In this document: one piece after another, positions 44,671 through 53,578 of the stretch
How the letters are laid out: each line of letters starts with the position of its first letter
Numbering within the stretch: position 1 is the stretch's first letter
From: GCA-2746795 sp963747345
GTDB lineage: Bacteria; Chloroflexota; Anaerolineae; Promineifilales; Promineifilaceae
Assembly (NCBI GenBank): GCA_963747345.1
Contig: CAVVFA010000023.1
Location: 1 to 64,000 of the forward strand
Direction of reading: 5' to 3'
DNA: 64,000 nt
Position numbers and translations under genes: made by a program
The notes under the pieces: model-generated
Databases searched by the model: none
Seen by the model: the letters and a program-made list of their open reading frames with translations, nothing else
What the model was told of the DNA's origin: nothing

Positions 44671-46980
44671 CTATTTCTGCTTGATAACCATCATCGTAAT
44701 ATCATCATAAATGGGAGCTTTACCGATGTAAACATACAACTCCTTAATGATGTGATCCATGATTTCTTTGGCTTCTAAATCATGGTATTGGCTCAACAAA
44801 TCAGTCATTTTCTTCATGCCAAACTGCTGCTGGTCCACGTTCTCCGCCTCCGTAATGCCATCTGTGTACAATAGCATAACGTCACCCGACGTCAACTTGA
44901 ACTGCTGCGCGGAAATGAAGTCATCGATGTTTTCTTCCAGGCCGATGGGGAAGCCTAAATCAATCGTATCAATCTCTTCAATCGAACCGTCAGTCCGGCA
45001 AATAATGACGCTTTCATGCTGGCCGACAACGGTGTAGCCTTTATCTTTATACTGGATGACCGACAGCGTCATATTTTTGTTTTCGCGGATGCGCAGGATA
45101 TTGCGGTAAAGCACCTGATTGAGAACAGACAGGATGCGGGTGATGTCCCGTTCGCCGCTTTGCGAGAGGGTCAGGAAGGCGGTTTGGGCCATCAACATGA
45201 CCACACCGGAAGACAATCCGTGCCCCGTCACATCTCCCATGCTCAGGTAAGCGGCATCGCCCACTTGCAGCACATCATAGTAGTCGCCGCCGACTTCATC
45301 GGCAGGTTCCATGTAACAGGCAATATCAAGGTCGGGAATGGCGCTGGTTTCGCTTTCGGGCGGCAATACCATCATTTGCAACTGGCGAGCGACGTCGAGT
45401 TCGGCACCGAGGCGTAGATTTTCGTCTTTAAGCTGACTGTTTAATCGCGTGATTTCAACGTTGGCTTGCTGCAAATCTTCCGTGCGTTCGACAACCATCG
45501 CTTCCAGATTGGTGGTGTACGCCTGAATTTCCTCGGTCATAGACATAAATGTCTGCCCTAGCTGGCCGATTTCGTCTTGGCTCTTGATGTCGATGTCGAT
45601 GTCATAATGCTTTTCGCGCACTTCTTCGGCGGCGAGGGAGAGCGTGCGCAAATCGCGGGTGACGGTGTTGGAGAATTTCGCCGAGATCAGGGTGACGAGT
45701 ACCAGAAAACCGCCGACCATGAAAATAGAAATGGTGCTGATCTGGTTGCTGCGCTGGGTGATGGCGCTGCCCGTTTCATTGATAACTTCCAGAATTTCTG
45801 CCTCTGGCACGACGATGCCAATTTTCCAGATGTCTTCTTGGTACTGGTTGTTGGAAAGCGGCGGCAGGCTGGCAAAGGCGATGAGGTGTCCGGTGTCGGC
45901 ATCTGACAGGTTGAGTTTGTACACGCCCTCTGGTTCAGTTTGCAGCGCCACAGCCATTTCTTGAACGGCCGTTTCCCGCGCCTCATTCATCAAACCAGAA
46001 TTAAACGACAAACCGCCGTGGTCGATTAGCTCTTGCTCGATACCCAGCAGATCGTAAGCTTGTTCCGGCATGGCGATGACTTCGCCCTGACTGTTAACCA
46101 GAAAGGCAAAACCAGTCTGGGCTACACGAATCGACAACACATCTTCAATGATTTTGTCCAACGAAATATCGAGGCCAACCGCGCCCGCAAATTCATCCTT
46201 TTCATGATCCCACAGCGGGTAGAACATCGTCATGACGGCTCCCTGCCCGGCCGCATCGCCATACGGCGCCTCGACGGTGATGGGATTGGGAATTTCCGCT
46301 TGCAATTCGGGATTGGTGAACCATTCTTCCCAGGCAGCCACGTTATCGGGGAAAAAGTCTTGCCAAAAGAGGAAATCGACAGCATCGCCCAGCACTTCTA
46401 CGAGGTGGATGTTGGGGTAAGCACGGGTGACGGGGTTTTCGCGGTTGCCGACAAAGTAGATGAGGGCATTACTGTCGTTGGCGTTGAAGATGGCGTCCAT
46501 GTTGAGGTTGAGCAGCGCGGAAACGGCCAGCAGCTCTTTGGCCGCCGGATTATCGGCAATAGGCGGCGGGATAAGCGCATCCACATTCGCATCGGCAGCC
46601 GACGTGAGCGCCCCCCGTTCTTCACCTAATTCAGTTTGAAAGATGGGAATGTCGAAAACGGCCGTGTTGCCATTGATGTCATCGTAATTATCGAGTGTTT
46701 TCTGAGCCGTTGAGCCTAAGATTGTCAAATTATCTTGCGCGGCTTCTAGTTGCAGCGAGGTCGATGTCGCTTTTTCCTGGGCATAAATCGTCAGATATTC
46801 TTCAACGGTTTGCGTGATGCCCTTTTTGTTTTCGTCCAATGAAAAGTCTGTGATAGTGCGGAAGCTGTTCATCAAAAAGAAGAACAGAAACAGCGTTGTT
46901 AGCCCGACCAGCACAATGTTGAAGGTCAGTAATTTGCGTTGAAAACTCTTGTCGAAGAAGCCTATTAACCGTTTGAACAT
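44671..46980 (-). CDS. Cache-HAMP-SpoIIE serine phosphatase
   Basis: 769 residues. A membrane helix (about 15-37), an extracellular Cache sensor domain (about 40-400; FLVNSQGEVIAMPEQAYDLL), a second helix (about 425-445), HAMP (TLSLAAEEVREKHYDIDI), a coiled coil, and a PP2C/SpoIIE phosphatase domain with metal sites EVGGDYYD, MGDVTGHGLSS, LLYTDGITEAE and YDDITMMVI. It should sense an outside small molecule and dephosphorylate a STAS-type protein. Flanked by STAS-like and kinase-like genes in the same direction, so it is the input of the switch. Confidence 0.9.
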   Translation of the reverse strand: MFKRLIGFFDKSFQRKLLTFNIVLVGLTTLFLFFFLMNSFRTITDFSLDENKKGITQTVEEYLTIYAQEKATSTSLQLEAAQDNLTILGSTAQKTLDNYDDINGNTAVFDIPIFQTELGEERGALTSAADANVDALIPPPIADNPAAKELLAVSALLNLNMDAIFNANDSNALIYFVGNRENPVTRAYPNIHLVEVLGDAVDFLFWQDFFPDNVAAWEEWFTNPELQAEIPNPITVEAPYGDAAGQGAVMTMFYPLWDHEKDEFAGAVGLDISLDKIIEDVLSIRVAQTGFAFLVNSQGEVIAMPEQAYDLLGIEQELIDHGGLSFNSGLMNEARETAVQEMAVALQTEPEGVYKLNLSDADTGHLIAFASLPPLSNNQYQEDIWKIGIVVPEAEILEVINETGSAITQRSNQISTISIFMVGGFLVLVTLISAKFSNTVTRDLRTLSLAAEEVREKHYDIDIDIKSQDEIGQLGQTFMSMTEEIQAYTTNLEAMVVERTEDLQQANVEITRLNSQLKDENLRLGAELDVARQLQMMVLPPESETSAIPDLDIACYMEPADEVGGDYYDVLQVGDAAYLSMGDVTGHGLSSGVVMLMAQTAFLTLSQSGERDITRILSVLNQVLYRNILRIRENKNMTLSVIQYKDKGYTVVGQHESVIICRTDGSIEEIDTIDLGFPIGLEENIDDFISAQQFKLTSGDVMLLYTDGITEAENVDQQQFGMKKMTDLLSQYHDLEAKEIMDHIIKELYVYIGKAPIYDDITMMVIKQK

Positions 46981-46993
46981 AAGAAGGTATCCT

Positions 46994-47071
46994 AATCCCT
47001 CTCCCCAACCCTCTCCCTAAGGGAGAGGGGCCATGCTCCCCCTCCCTTTGGGAGAGGGCTGAGGAGAGGGG
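46994..47071. repeat. CCCTCTCCC / GGGAGAGGG repeat
   Basis: Alternating CCCTCTCCC and GGGAGAGGG blocks able to form several hairpins. It fills the gap between the SpoIIE and STAS-methyltransferase genes. Confidence 0.6.
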
Positions 47072-47084
47072 AAATTGCGTTTTA

Positions 47085-48254
47085 TTAAGCGGGTTTTCTA
47101 CCAGAGCAAGCCACAATGCCCCAGGTGGTGAACCCAGTTTCGCTGCGAATGGCACGCAGTTGGGCTTCGTAGCCAGACAAAAGTGTGGCTTGATCGGTTT
47201 GATCCAGATTCAAGTCGCTGCCGATGGTGTTGACGGAGAACTCTTTCCAACTTTCAATCACCTGGGCAAACGCTTCCCGATCTGCGTTTGTGGTGTCCAG
47301 CATGATGTGGTCTGTCTGGATGCCTTCCAATCGCGCTTGGGCCAACATGCTGAACAGTTTCTTGCCGCTGCGTAAATCCATTCCCATCTGATCGCCGTAA
47401 ACGGCCGCCCGCTGATACGTTTCATGGATGGAGGCGCTCTCTGGATGACCCACAATCAGGTCATAATCTTCACAAGTCACATAAATGCGGCCACCCGGTT
47501 TGGCTATGCGAATCAGTTCTTTGAGAATCAATTCTGGCTCGGAAAAAATCTGTAAACTTAGACGACACGACACAAAATCAAAGCTGTTGTCATTGATCAT
47601 CAAGGTGGTGGCATCCCCGCGTTGGAATTCGGCGTTGTGGATGTTGAAATCGGCTTGCATGGTGCGGGCATAGGCAACGGCCGCTTCTGAGTGGTCTACG
47701 CCGAGGATGTAGCTGGGCTTAAACTCGCGGGAAATGAGCAGCGGCACGTCGCCACAGCCACAGCAAATATCAGCCACGCGCTGCCCGGCTTTGAGTCCGT
47801 GTTGTTTGAGCACTTCTTTTTCCAGCGGCCAGAGGATGCGCGTTTGATTGCGTAACAAGGGAATAAATTCGCTGTCTTCGATGATGCCCTGGCTCTTGTA
47901 GAAGTTTTTGTCGTAGATGGAAAACTCGACTTTATCCCAGATTTCGTGCAAGTTGGGTAAAACGCGCTCGCTCCAGGCAATGACGCTGGAGGCAATCACT
48001 TTGATGTTCAAGGCATTTTCTATACGGGCGTAATCGATGAAGAGGGATAACGCTTTGATGCCGGCCGCATTGATGTAGCGCAGTCGTTGGAAATTCAGGC
48101 GCAATGTCCCTTCAACCTGATCATGAATGTGCTTCATATAATTCAAGATGCCAGACATTTCAGCATCGGTGACGGGGCGCAGGATGCCTTCAAAGTTGAT
48201 TTGTTGATCCAGGGGGTCGTAGTTCAGGGTGTAGGTGGCTGTGGTGTGTTTCAT
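47085..48254 (-). CDS. STAS-like domain fused to a SAM methyltransferase
   Basis: 389 residues. The first 125 are a regulator like the slr1659-type protein 3 kb downstream (LRLNFQRLRYINAAGIKALS, with Ala where the phosphorylatable Ser would be). The rest is a class I methyltransferase: VADICCGCGDVPLL (motif I), ILGVDHSEAAVAYA, DATTLMINDNSFDFVSCR and LIRIAKPGGRIYVTCEDYD. The start at 48254 overlaps the preceding stop (ATGA), so it is coupled to the kinase-like gene. It suggests that partner switching controls a methylation reaction. Target unknown. Confidence 0.8.
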   Translation of the reverse strand: MKHTTATYTLNYDPLDQQINFEGILRPVTDAEMSGILNYMKHIHDQVEGTLRLNFQRLRYINAAGIKALSLFIDYARIENALNIKVIASSVIAWSERVLPNLHEIWDKVEFSIYDKNFYKSQGIIEDSEFIPLLRNQTRILWPLEKEVLKQHGLKAGQRVADICCGCGDVPLLISREFKPSYILGVDHSEAAVAYARTMQADFNIHNAEFQRGDATTLMINDNSFDFVSCRLSLQIFSEPELILKELIRIAKPGGRIYVTCEDYDLIVGHPESASIHETYQRAAVYGDQMGMDLRSGKKLFSMLAQARLEGIQTDHIMLDTTNADREAFAQVIESWKEFSVNTIGSDLNLDQTDQATLLSGYEAQLRAIRSETGFTTWGIVACSGRKPA

Positions 48255-48784
48255 GCTTGAAATTCCTCGTTGGGGATAAAGAGTTGGGTACAAATGCGTT
48301 CAGGATGGGAAAGCGGCCGTCGGACGATAGTCGCGCCAAAGTCGTGCGAAACCATCATCAAGCCCAATTGGTTGAAGTAATAGTCGGGCATTTCCAGAGT
48401 GGTTAATAGGTTTAAGTAAGATTGGTCACTGGTTTCAGAGGTTAACACTTCGAGAAATTTGGTGTAGGGGGAGATTAATTCTGGCTGGATGAGATGGCTG
48501 GTGTTGATGTGAAGTCCAGCTTCGTTTTGTTCAACCCGAACGATGAGGTCGGAGTGGCTGGGAGCCAGGCAGACGATTGATTCCAGCAGTTCATTGGCGA
48601 TGGTGGAGACGATGTTTTCGGCGCGTTCTTGTTGGTCAAACTGGTAGGCGGCATATTCGGCGATGTAGTTGGCGAGTAAGCTGCATTGTTTCCAGTCGCT
48701 TTGAAACGATTGTACAGGGAAGGTTAGTTCAACCGTGAAAAGCGGTGGTGCAGAGGCTGATTGTGCATGTGGAGATGTGGGCAT
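48251..48784 (-). CDS. kinase-like ATPase regulator, first gene of signalling block
   Basis: 177 residues. It has a helix IVSTIANELLESIV that looks like the N box of GHKL ATPases, then GLHINTSHLI and GLMMVSHDFGATI. Lack of a clear G box makes ATP binding uncertain. Related in layout to the slr1658-type gene 4 kb downstream. AGGAAA precedes the ATG. It opens a block of six same-direction genes, and its stop overlaps the next start by 4 bases. Likely partner of the STAS-methyltransferase. Confidence 0.6.
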   Translation of the reverse strand: MPTSPHAQSASAPPLFTVELTFPVQSFQSDWKQCSLLANYIAEYAAYQFDQQERAENIVSTIANELLESIVCLAPSHSDLIVRVEQNEAGLHINTSHLIQPELISPYTKFLEVLTSETSDQSYLNLLTTLEMPDYYFNQLGLMMVSHDFGATIVRRPLSHPERICTQLFIPNEEFQA

Positions 48785-48971
48785 ATGGGTTTCCTATTCG
48801 CTTGTGAAGCGCAATGCGCAGAAAAGGGATTAATTGTAACGTGTTTAGGATTTATTATAAGGGTTTATCTGTGAACGTCAGGGGAAGATTTAGTACCAAT
48901 TTGGGTGGGATTGAGTGGGGAGGAAACGGCCGTTAATGACCATCGTGTCAGATAATTTTACAAGTCATTGA

Positions 48972-49039
48972 GGGCTGAGCTTGTCGAAGGCGGAACCGGC
49001 CTTCGACAAGCTCAGGCAACGTCTTCGACAAGCTCAGGC
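48972..49039. repeat. GCTTGTCGAAGG / CCTTCGACAAGC repeats
   Basis: GGGCTGAGCTTGTCGAAGG, then its inverse CCTTCGACAAGCTCAGG, then a further direct copy CTTCGACAAGCTCAGGC. It lies just downstream of the ArsR gene end and could serve as its terminator. Confidence 0.7.
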
Positions 49040-49056
49040 AACCCCTGTTTAGGTTT

Positions 49057-49632
49057 TTATGCGGGACTTAAACGCTGGTAAATGCCATGGTCGCGGGTCA
49101 TAAGTTTGAAGGCGATGAATTCGCGGCGCAGGGTAGCCACGTCGTCGTGGAATTCGATGAGGATGCGGTTGACTTCTTGTTCGGTGTATTCTTGCCCTGG
49201 CTCAAATTCTTCAACGAGCTTTTCCATGATAATTTGCCGCTTTTTCTGCTGGGCTGGGATTTGGGTGAGACGACCCCGATTGAAAAAGTTTTTGAGCACT
49301 TTATCGCGGTAAGCATCTTGAGAAACGGCCGTTTCCAGCCCAGGCTCTGATAAACTGACCACCTCTTCTAATTTCTTATCCAACAAGTCACCGGTGAGCG
49401 CATACATCTGGTAGTATTGGTCTTTTTGAGAGGTGAGCAGAGCAACGGCCGTTAATTGGGACAGATGGTGAGAAACAGTCGCCGGTTTCAGGTTCAGGAT
49501 GGCAGCCAGTTCTTCGGTATGGCGCGGTTTGGTTTTGACAAGGTTGATGATGAGCAGCCGAGCCGGATGTCCCAGCGCTTTGAAAAACTGGGCGCGTGCT
49601 TCCAGATTGGCTGCATAGTTTTCTTTACTCAT
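49057..49632 (-). CDS. ArsR-type regulator with C-terminal DUF2087 domain
   Basis: 191 residues. The N-terminal winged helix (about 15-90) has LGHPARLLIINLV and the recognition helix LKPATVSHHLSQL typical of ArsR/SmtB. The C-terminal 80 residues (RLTQIPAQQKKRQIIMEKLV, EYTEQEVNRIL, DDVATLRREFI) are DUF2087, a domain often following HTH regulators. No metal-binding Cys pair is visible, so the ligand is unknown. Start 49632 overlaps the upstream small gene by 8 bases. A palindromic operator lies at the operon promoter. Confidence 0.88.
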   Translation of the reverse strand: MSKENYAANLEARAQFFKALGHPARLLIINLVKTKPRHTEELAAILNLKPATVSHHLSQLTAVALLTSQKDQYYQMYALTGDLLDKKLEEVVSLSEPGLETAVSQDAYRDKVLKNFFNRGRLTQIPAQQKKRQIIMEKLVEEFEPGQEYTEQEVNRILIEFHDDVATLRREFIAFKLMTRDHGIYQRLSPA

Positions 49633-49873
49633 GCCACAAAACCTCCCGGCTGCCGGTAATTTCCCGGTAGCAGTACTCGAACATGCCTCGTGCTGTGTGG
49701 ATGCCGCCGGATTTGATGCGTTCTTTAACGGCCGTTTCCTTATCCCCCATCGCCAATGCCAGCTCGATTTCATGTTCGCTGGTGGTGATGGCCGTTTTGG
49801 TTACTAGATCAAAGGCTTGCACCAACTTTTCTAGTTCAGTCAATTCATCATTTTTTTGGATTGGGTCTAACAT
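49625..49873 (-). CDS. hypothetical small protein coupled to ArsR regulator
   Basis: 82 residues, mainly helical and acidic at the N-terminus (LTELEKLVQAFDLVTKTA), with no membrane segment and no recognised family. The start ATG 49873 has GAGGG 7 bases upstream; an ATG 7 codons earlier is possible. Its stop lies inside the start region of the ArsR gene (8-base overlap), so the two proteins are made together. It may be a partner or sensor for the regulator. Contains one palindrome at 49727 (Glu-Thr-Ala-Val). Confidence 0.6.
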   Translation of the reverse strand: MLDPIQKNDELTELEKLVQAFDLVTKTAITTSEHEIELALAMGDKETAVKERIKSGGIHTARGMFEYCYREITGSREVLWHE

Positions 49874-49911
49874 GTCGCGCCCTCGTATTTCCATCTAATT
49901 TATAATCTATT

Positions 49912-49939
49912 TTTTGATTAGTAATTTATCTAATCAAAA
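49912..49939. promoter_or_regulatory. palindromic operator for the ArsR-type regulator
   Basis: TTTTGATTAG - 8 bases - CTAATCAAAA, perfect 10-bp arms, immediately downstream of the -10 box of the operon on the minus strand. Position and shape fit autorepression by the ArsR-DUF2087 protein. Confidence 0.75.
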
Positions 49940-49967
49940 TAATACAGGATGCAATACATATTGTCAA
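49939..49967 (-). promoter_or_regulatory. sigma70-type promoter of the small protein-ArsR operon
   Basis: On the minus strand TTGACA (49962-49967), 17-base spacer, TATTAT (49939-49944). The 340-bp gap to 50217 also holds one hairpin repeat (50151); nothing else is evident. Confidence 0.85.
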
Positions 49968-50150
49968 ATAGGTTTTTCGGAAACATAAAATGCGGTGAGG
50001 CTTATCTTACTATGGGATAATGTGATTCGGCCGTTTCATCATGTGGTGGTAGCACAGATGGCAAAGTTTGGGGCAGCGTATCATGCCCCTGAGTTGGCAG
50101 GAGTGGACTTATGAAACTGCGATGGAATGCCTTTAATTTATGAACTGTCC

Positions 50151-50208
50151 AGACCCTAAAGGTTTTTGTATCTCGTATATTAACCGAGAAATCAAACCCT
50201 TAGCGTCT
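50151..50208. repeat. AGACCCTAA hairpin repeat
   Basis: AGACCCTAAAGGTTT / AAACCCTTAGCGTCT, imperfect arms. It lies 10 bases after the permease stop, so it may work as its terminator. Confidence 0.65.
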
Positions 50209-50217
50209 CGTGGGAAT

Positions 50218-52146
50218 CTAGCCTTGCACTAAATAAGGCACATCAATAATCACCACATTATCATAATGGCGCAGTCGCTGGCGCAACAAATTCGCCGTTT
50301 GATTATGCAAAAACTTGGCACTCATCCGTTCCGGAATAAACTCAGGAATAACCACGGTCAACAGCTTACCCTCATAAGTTACATTGGCAGCATTAATAAT
50401 GTAATCCACCATCGGCGTCAAAATATCACGGTATTCATAATCAATAATTTCCAGATGAATAGGATCCGTAATTTCTGGGAATTCAGCCCATTTTGCCAAC
50501 AGTCGTGCTTTTGTTTCCTCATCAGTTGAAATAGAAATAGCACATACATTGGCAGACCAGATACTGGCATAACGCAGCGCCCGCAGCGTACCACGATGCA
50601 CAGTCGCCACCGGCACAATCACCGCATCCGCAATCTCGCGCATTTCATGAGTGTCAAACGTTTGCGTACTCAAATCAGCCGCTACCGCCTTATAATGGCG
50701 CTTAATGGCACGGAAACCATAAACCAGAGCCGGAATCGCTAAAACAATCAACCAGGCCCCTTCCAAAAACTTGGTCGCAATCAAAACCAACAGCACCACA
50801 AACGTCACCACAGCCCCCACCCCATTCAACAGCCGTTTCCACCCTACACCCTTTTCGTAATGAATGGTTGTCACTTGCGTTTTTAGTGTTTCTCCTGGCT
50901 TTAGGTGCGAAATACGCCCCATCAACCGGAACATACCGGATTGGGACAGCGTAAAACTTAACATAACGCCAAGAGCGTACAGCGGCAGCATGGCAATTTC
51001 ATCCGCACGGAAGGCAAATACGACAATAGAGGAGATAATCGCCAGCGTAATAATACCGCTGTTGAAGACCAGGCGGTCTCCCCGATTTTGCATCCAGCGC
51101 GGCATAAAACCATCTTTTGCCAGGAAGGAACTGAGGCGCGGAAAATCTTGGTAACCCGTATTGGCCGCCAAAACCAAGATCAGCATCGTGAAAATTTGCA
51201 CCCAATAATAGAGAAAACGGCCGCCAGGCATCCCATCAGTAATAGCCCGCGTCATCTGTGACAAGATACTCTCTTCTTCATATGGAATTAAATGCAAACT
51301 CGTGGAAACATACGTAATGCCGATAAACAACGACATAGCGATCACACCCATCGCCACCATCGTCAATGCCGCATTGCGGGATTCCGGTTTCTTAAACGCT
51401 TGCACACCATTGCTAATCGCTTCAATCCCCGTCAGAGCCGTACACCCCGCCGCAAACGCCCGCAGCAGGAGCCAGATGAACAAGAATGTGCTGGCCGGAT
51501 GGGCAGCCGCTTCCACCGCATGAACCGGATTGACAGGATAAGGCAAGCCAAATAAGCCAGAAATACGCACTAGTCCCAGCAGCACTGTAATCAAGACACC
51601 AATCACAAATAGATAGGTAGGAATGGCAAAAATAGTGCCACTTTCACGTACGCCGCGCAGGTTCACCCAAGTCAGCAAGACGATGGCAAGCAGCGCTAAC
51701 GGCACACTGTAAGGCAGCAGTTCTGGCACAGCTGAGGTGACGGCGCGAATTCCAGCCGAAACCGAGACAGACACCGTTAGAATATAGTCAATCAACAGGG
51801 CAGAGCCAGCAAACAAGGAAGGCATTTCGCCCAGATTGTCTTTGGTAACGGTGTAAGCGCCACCACCATCCGGGTAATGAAGAATCGTCTGGATATAGCT
51901 GAAAACCACCAGCAAAACCAGCATCATAATACCCATCGCCAATGGCATTGTAAACCGTAACGCGCCAACGCCTATCAAAATGAGCACGCTCATAATTGCT
52001 TCAGTGGCATAAGCATTACTGCTGATGGGGTCAGAGGCAAAGACAGCTAAAGCACGAGTTTTATCCAGACGCTCGTGGGATTCTTGATGTGTGGGAAACG
52101 GTTCCCCGATGAGGGTCCGTTTGATACGTGAACCAGAAACAGACAT
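50218..52146 (-). CDS. APC superfamily permease, KimA-like
   Basis: 642 residues, 12 membrane helices in the first 470, then a cytosolic domain of about 170. The first helix region (FASDPISSNAYATEAIM) and HYPDGGGAYTVTKDNLGEM match the APC transporters related to the Bacillus potassium importer KimA, which has the same length and C-terminal domain. Potassium import is therefore a reasonable guess; amino-acid transport cannot be excluded. I found no c-di-AMP riboswitch upstream. The gene has no AACGGCCGTT copy in 1.9 kb, unlike most of the window. Confidence 0.75.
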   Translation of the reverse strand: MSVSGSRIKRTLIGEPFPTHQESHERLDKTRALAVFASDPISSNAYATEAIMSVLILIGVGALRFTMPLAMGIMMLVLLVVFSYIQTILHYPDGGGAYTVTKDNLGEMPSLFAGSALLIDYILTVSVSVSAGIRAVTSAVPELLPYSVPLALLAIVLLTWVNLRGVRESGTIFAIPTYLFVIGVLITVLLGLVRISGLFGLPYPVNPVHAVEAAAHPASTFLFIWLLLRAFAAGCTALTGIEAISNGVQAFKKPESRNAALTMVAMGVIAMSLFIGITYVSTSLHLIPYEEESILSQMTRAITDGMPGGRFLYYWVQIFTMLILVLAANTGYQDFPRLSSFLAKDGFMPRWMQNRGDRLVFNSGIITLAIISSIVVFAFRADEIAMLPLYALGVMLSFTLSQSGMFRLMGRISHLKPGETLKTQVTTIHYEKGVGWKRLLNGVGAVVTFVVLLVLIATKFLEGAWLIVLAIPALVYGFRAIKRHYKAVAADLSTQTFDTHEMREIADAVIVPVATVHRGTLRALRYASIWSANVCAISISTDEETKARLLAKWAEFPEITDPIHLEIIDYEYRDILTPMVDYIINAANVTYEGKLLTVVIPEFIPERMSAKFLHNQTANLLRQRLRHYDNVVIIDVPYLVQG

Positions 52147-52567
52147 TTATTACTTCTCCGTAATTGTATGGATGTGATACGTTCCTTCTAGCAGGCCATT
52201 TTATGGCTTGTGATAAGTAGGCTGTACTTTTGAATATTGAATAATTAAAAATATGATAGCCCTCAATTAGATAGTATACAAATTTCGGATCATTTTATCG
52301 GTGTAACTGTGCAGACCCCAAGGGTTTGACCTCGAGTGATTCAATGCTGCGTTGCACAAAACCCTTGGGGTCTTTCGAGTGAAAAATCAACACCTGTATA
52401 GTTACTTATCGGTTTAGATTAGGTTTGGAATCTTCTGTTTAATGGAATCGCATCACGTCATATGTTGCGGTTTTCGGCTGATTGAACCATCATTTGTCGC
52501 TGGAACTAATTGGTGACTCCAACGCAGAAGATTTTAATCTGACTTTAGCCATGAGGCGATACTGATA
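52147..52567. other. 421-bp divergent intergenic region
   Basis: Lies between the divergent permease and APH-like genes and should contain both promoters. An AGACCCC hairpin (52314-52374) is the only clear element. AT-rich between 52180 and 52300. Confidence 0.5.
52314..52374. repeat. AGACCCCAAGGGTTT hairpin repeat
   Basis: Perfect 15-bp arms AGACCCCAAGGGTTT / AAACCCTTGGGGTCT. Compensating changes relative to the copy at 44599 (CTAAG to CCAAG on one arm, matching on the other) show that the fold, not just the sequence, is kept. Confidence 0.75.
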
Positions 52568-53578
52568 ATGCTTGAAAGACCAAATCTCCCAGACGAAAAA
52601 ATCAGCGCTTGTATGCAGGTTGAATATGGATTGGCGGTGACTCAGGTCACTTTTTTGCCGCTGGGGGCTGATACCAGAACGGCCGTTTTCCGCATCATCT
52701 CCCGCGACAAACCCCCTTATTTCTTAAAGTTGAGAAGAGGCAAATGGCAGGAAACGGCCGTTACCCTGCCCAAATTTCTCTACGATAGCGGCATCACCCA
52801 AATCATCCCGCCACTGCCCACAAAAACAGGTCGGCTTTGGGGCAGTCTCGACGACTACAAAACCATCCTCTATCCCTTTATTGAAGGAGACGATGGCTAT
52901 GCCGTTGATTTAGCGCCGCATCACTGGATCGAATTGGGAACGGCACTCAAACGACTTCATACGCTTGACGTGCCGCCAGCGATTCGCAGCGGGATTCGCC
53001 AGGAAACCTATTCCTCAGCAGGGCGAGAAGCCGTCAAGCAATTCTTAACAGTCAGCGAAACTGAAACATACACAGATCCCGTTGCCATCGAACTGGCTGC
53101 GTTTTTGCAGGCAAAACGAGCCGCTGTATTGGATCTCGTAGCGCGTGCTGAACGGTTGGCCGCAGCGCTGAAAACGGAGCCACAAGATTGGGTTGTCTGT
53201 CATTTTGATTTGCACGCGGGCAATCTCCACATCGGCAAGGATGGTGTGCTATACATCGTCGATTGGGACGAGCCGATTCTAGCACTCAAAGAGCGAGATC
53301 TGATGTACATCGGCGGCGGACTGCTGGCCTCTGGCTTGTCACCGCAGGCGGAAGAAGCGCGTTTTTATTCGGCCTATGGTTCCGTCGAACTGAATGAAAC
53401 GGCGCTGGCCTACTACCGCTATGAACGCATCATCCAAGACATCATGGAGTATTGTAAAGAGTTATTGCTTTCAGATGAAGGCGGCGAGGATCGCGCCCAA
53501 TCCTTGTTATATTTGAAGTCTAACTTTGAACCAAATCAGACGACAGAGATTGCTTATCAGGCAGACAAAACACAGTGA
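52568..53578 (+). CDS. APH family small-molecule kinase
   Basis: 336 residues, protein-kinase-like fold. The catalytic loop is CHFDLHAGNLHI (H-x-D-x4-N) and the metal-binding motif is IVDWDEPILALKERDL. The N-terminal lobe has FFLKLRRGKWQE with the ATP-contacting Lys. Length and motifs recall the APH(9) spectinomycin kinases, but the substrate may be a sugar or amino sugar. Ends directly against the convergent GH31 gene with no space. Two palindromes (52678, 52753) lie in the N-terminal lobe. Confidence 0.8.
   Translation: MLERPNLPDEKISACMQVEYGLAVTQVTFLPLGADTRTAVFRIISRDKPPYFLKLRRGKWQETAVTLPKFLYDSGITQIIPPLPTKTGRLWGSLDDYKTILYPFIEGDDGYAVDLAPHHWIELGTALKRLHTLDVPPAIRSGIRQETYSSAGREAVKQFLTVSETETYTDPVAIELAAFLQAKRAAVLDLVARAERLAAALKTEPQDWVVCHFDLHAGNLHIGKDGVLYIVDWDEPILALKERDLMYIGGGLLASGLSPQAEEARFYSAYGSVELNETALAYYRYERIIQDIMEYCKELLLSDEGGEDRAQSLLYLKSNFEPNQTTEIAYQADKTQ

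Noticed and set aside
48972..49039. Possible CRISPR from repeated CTTCGACAAGCTCAGG units
   Set aside because: Units are inverted and irregularly spaced, without uniform spacers; they belong to a dispersed palindromic repeat family.
52147..52567. c-di-AMP (ydaO) riboswitch upstream of the KimA-like permease
   Set aside because: I could not find the conserved elements or paired helices; only an unrelated hairpin repeat is present.
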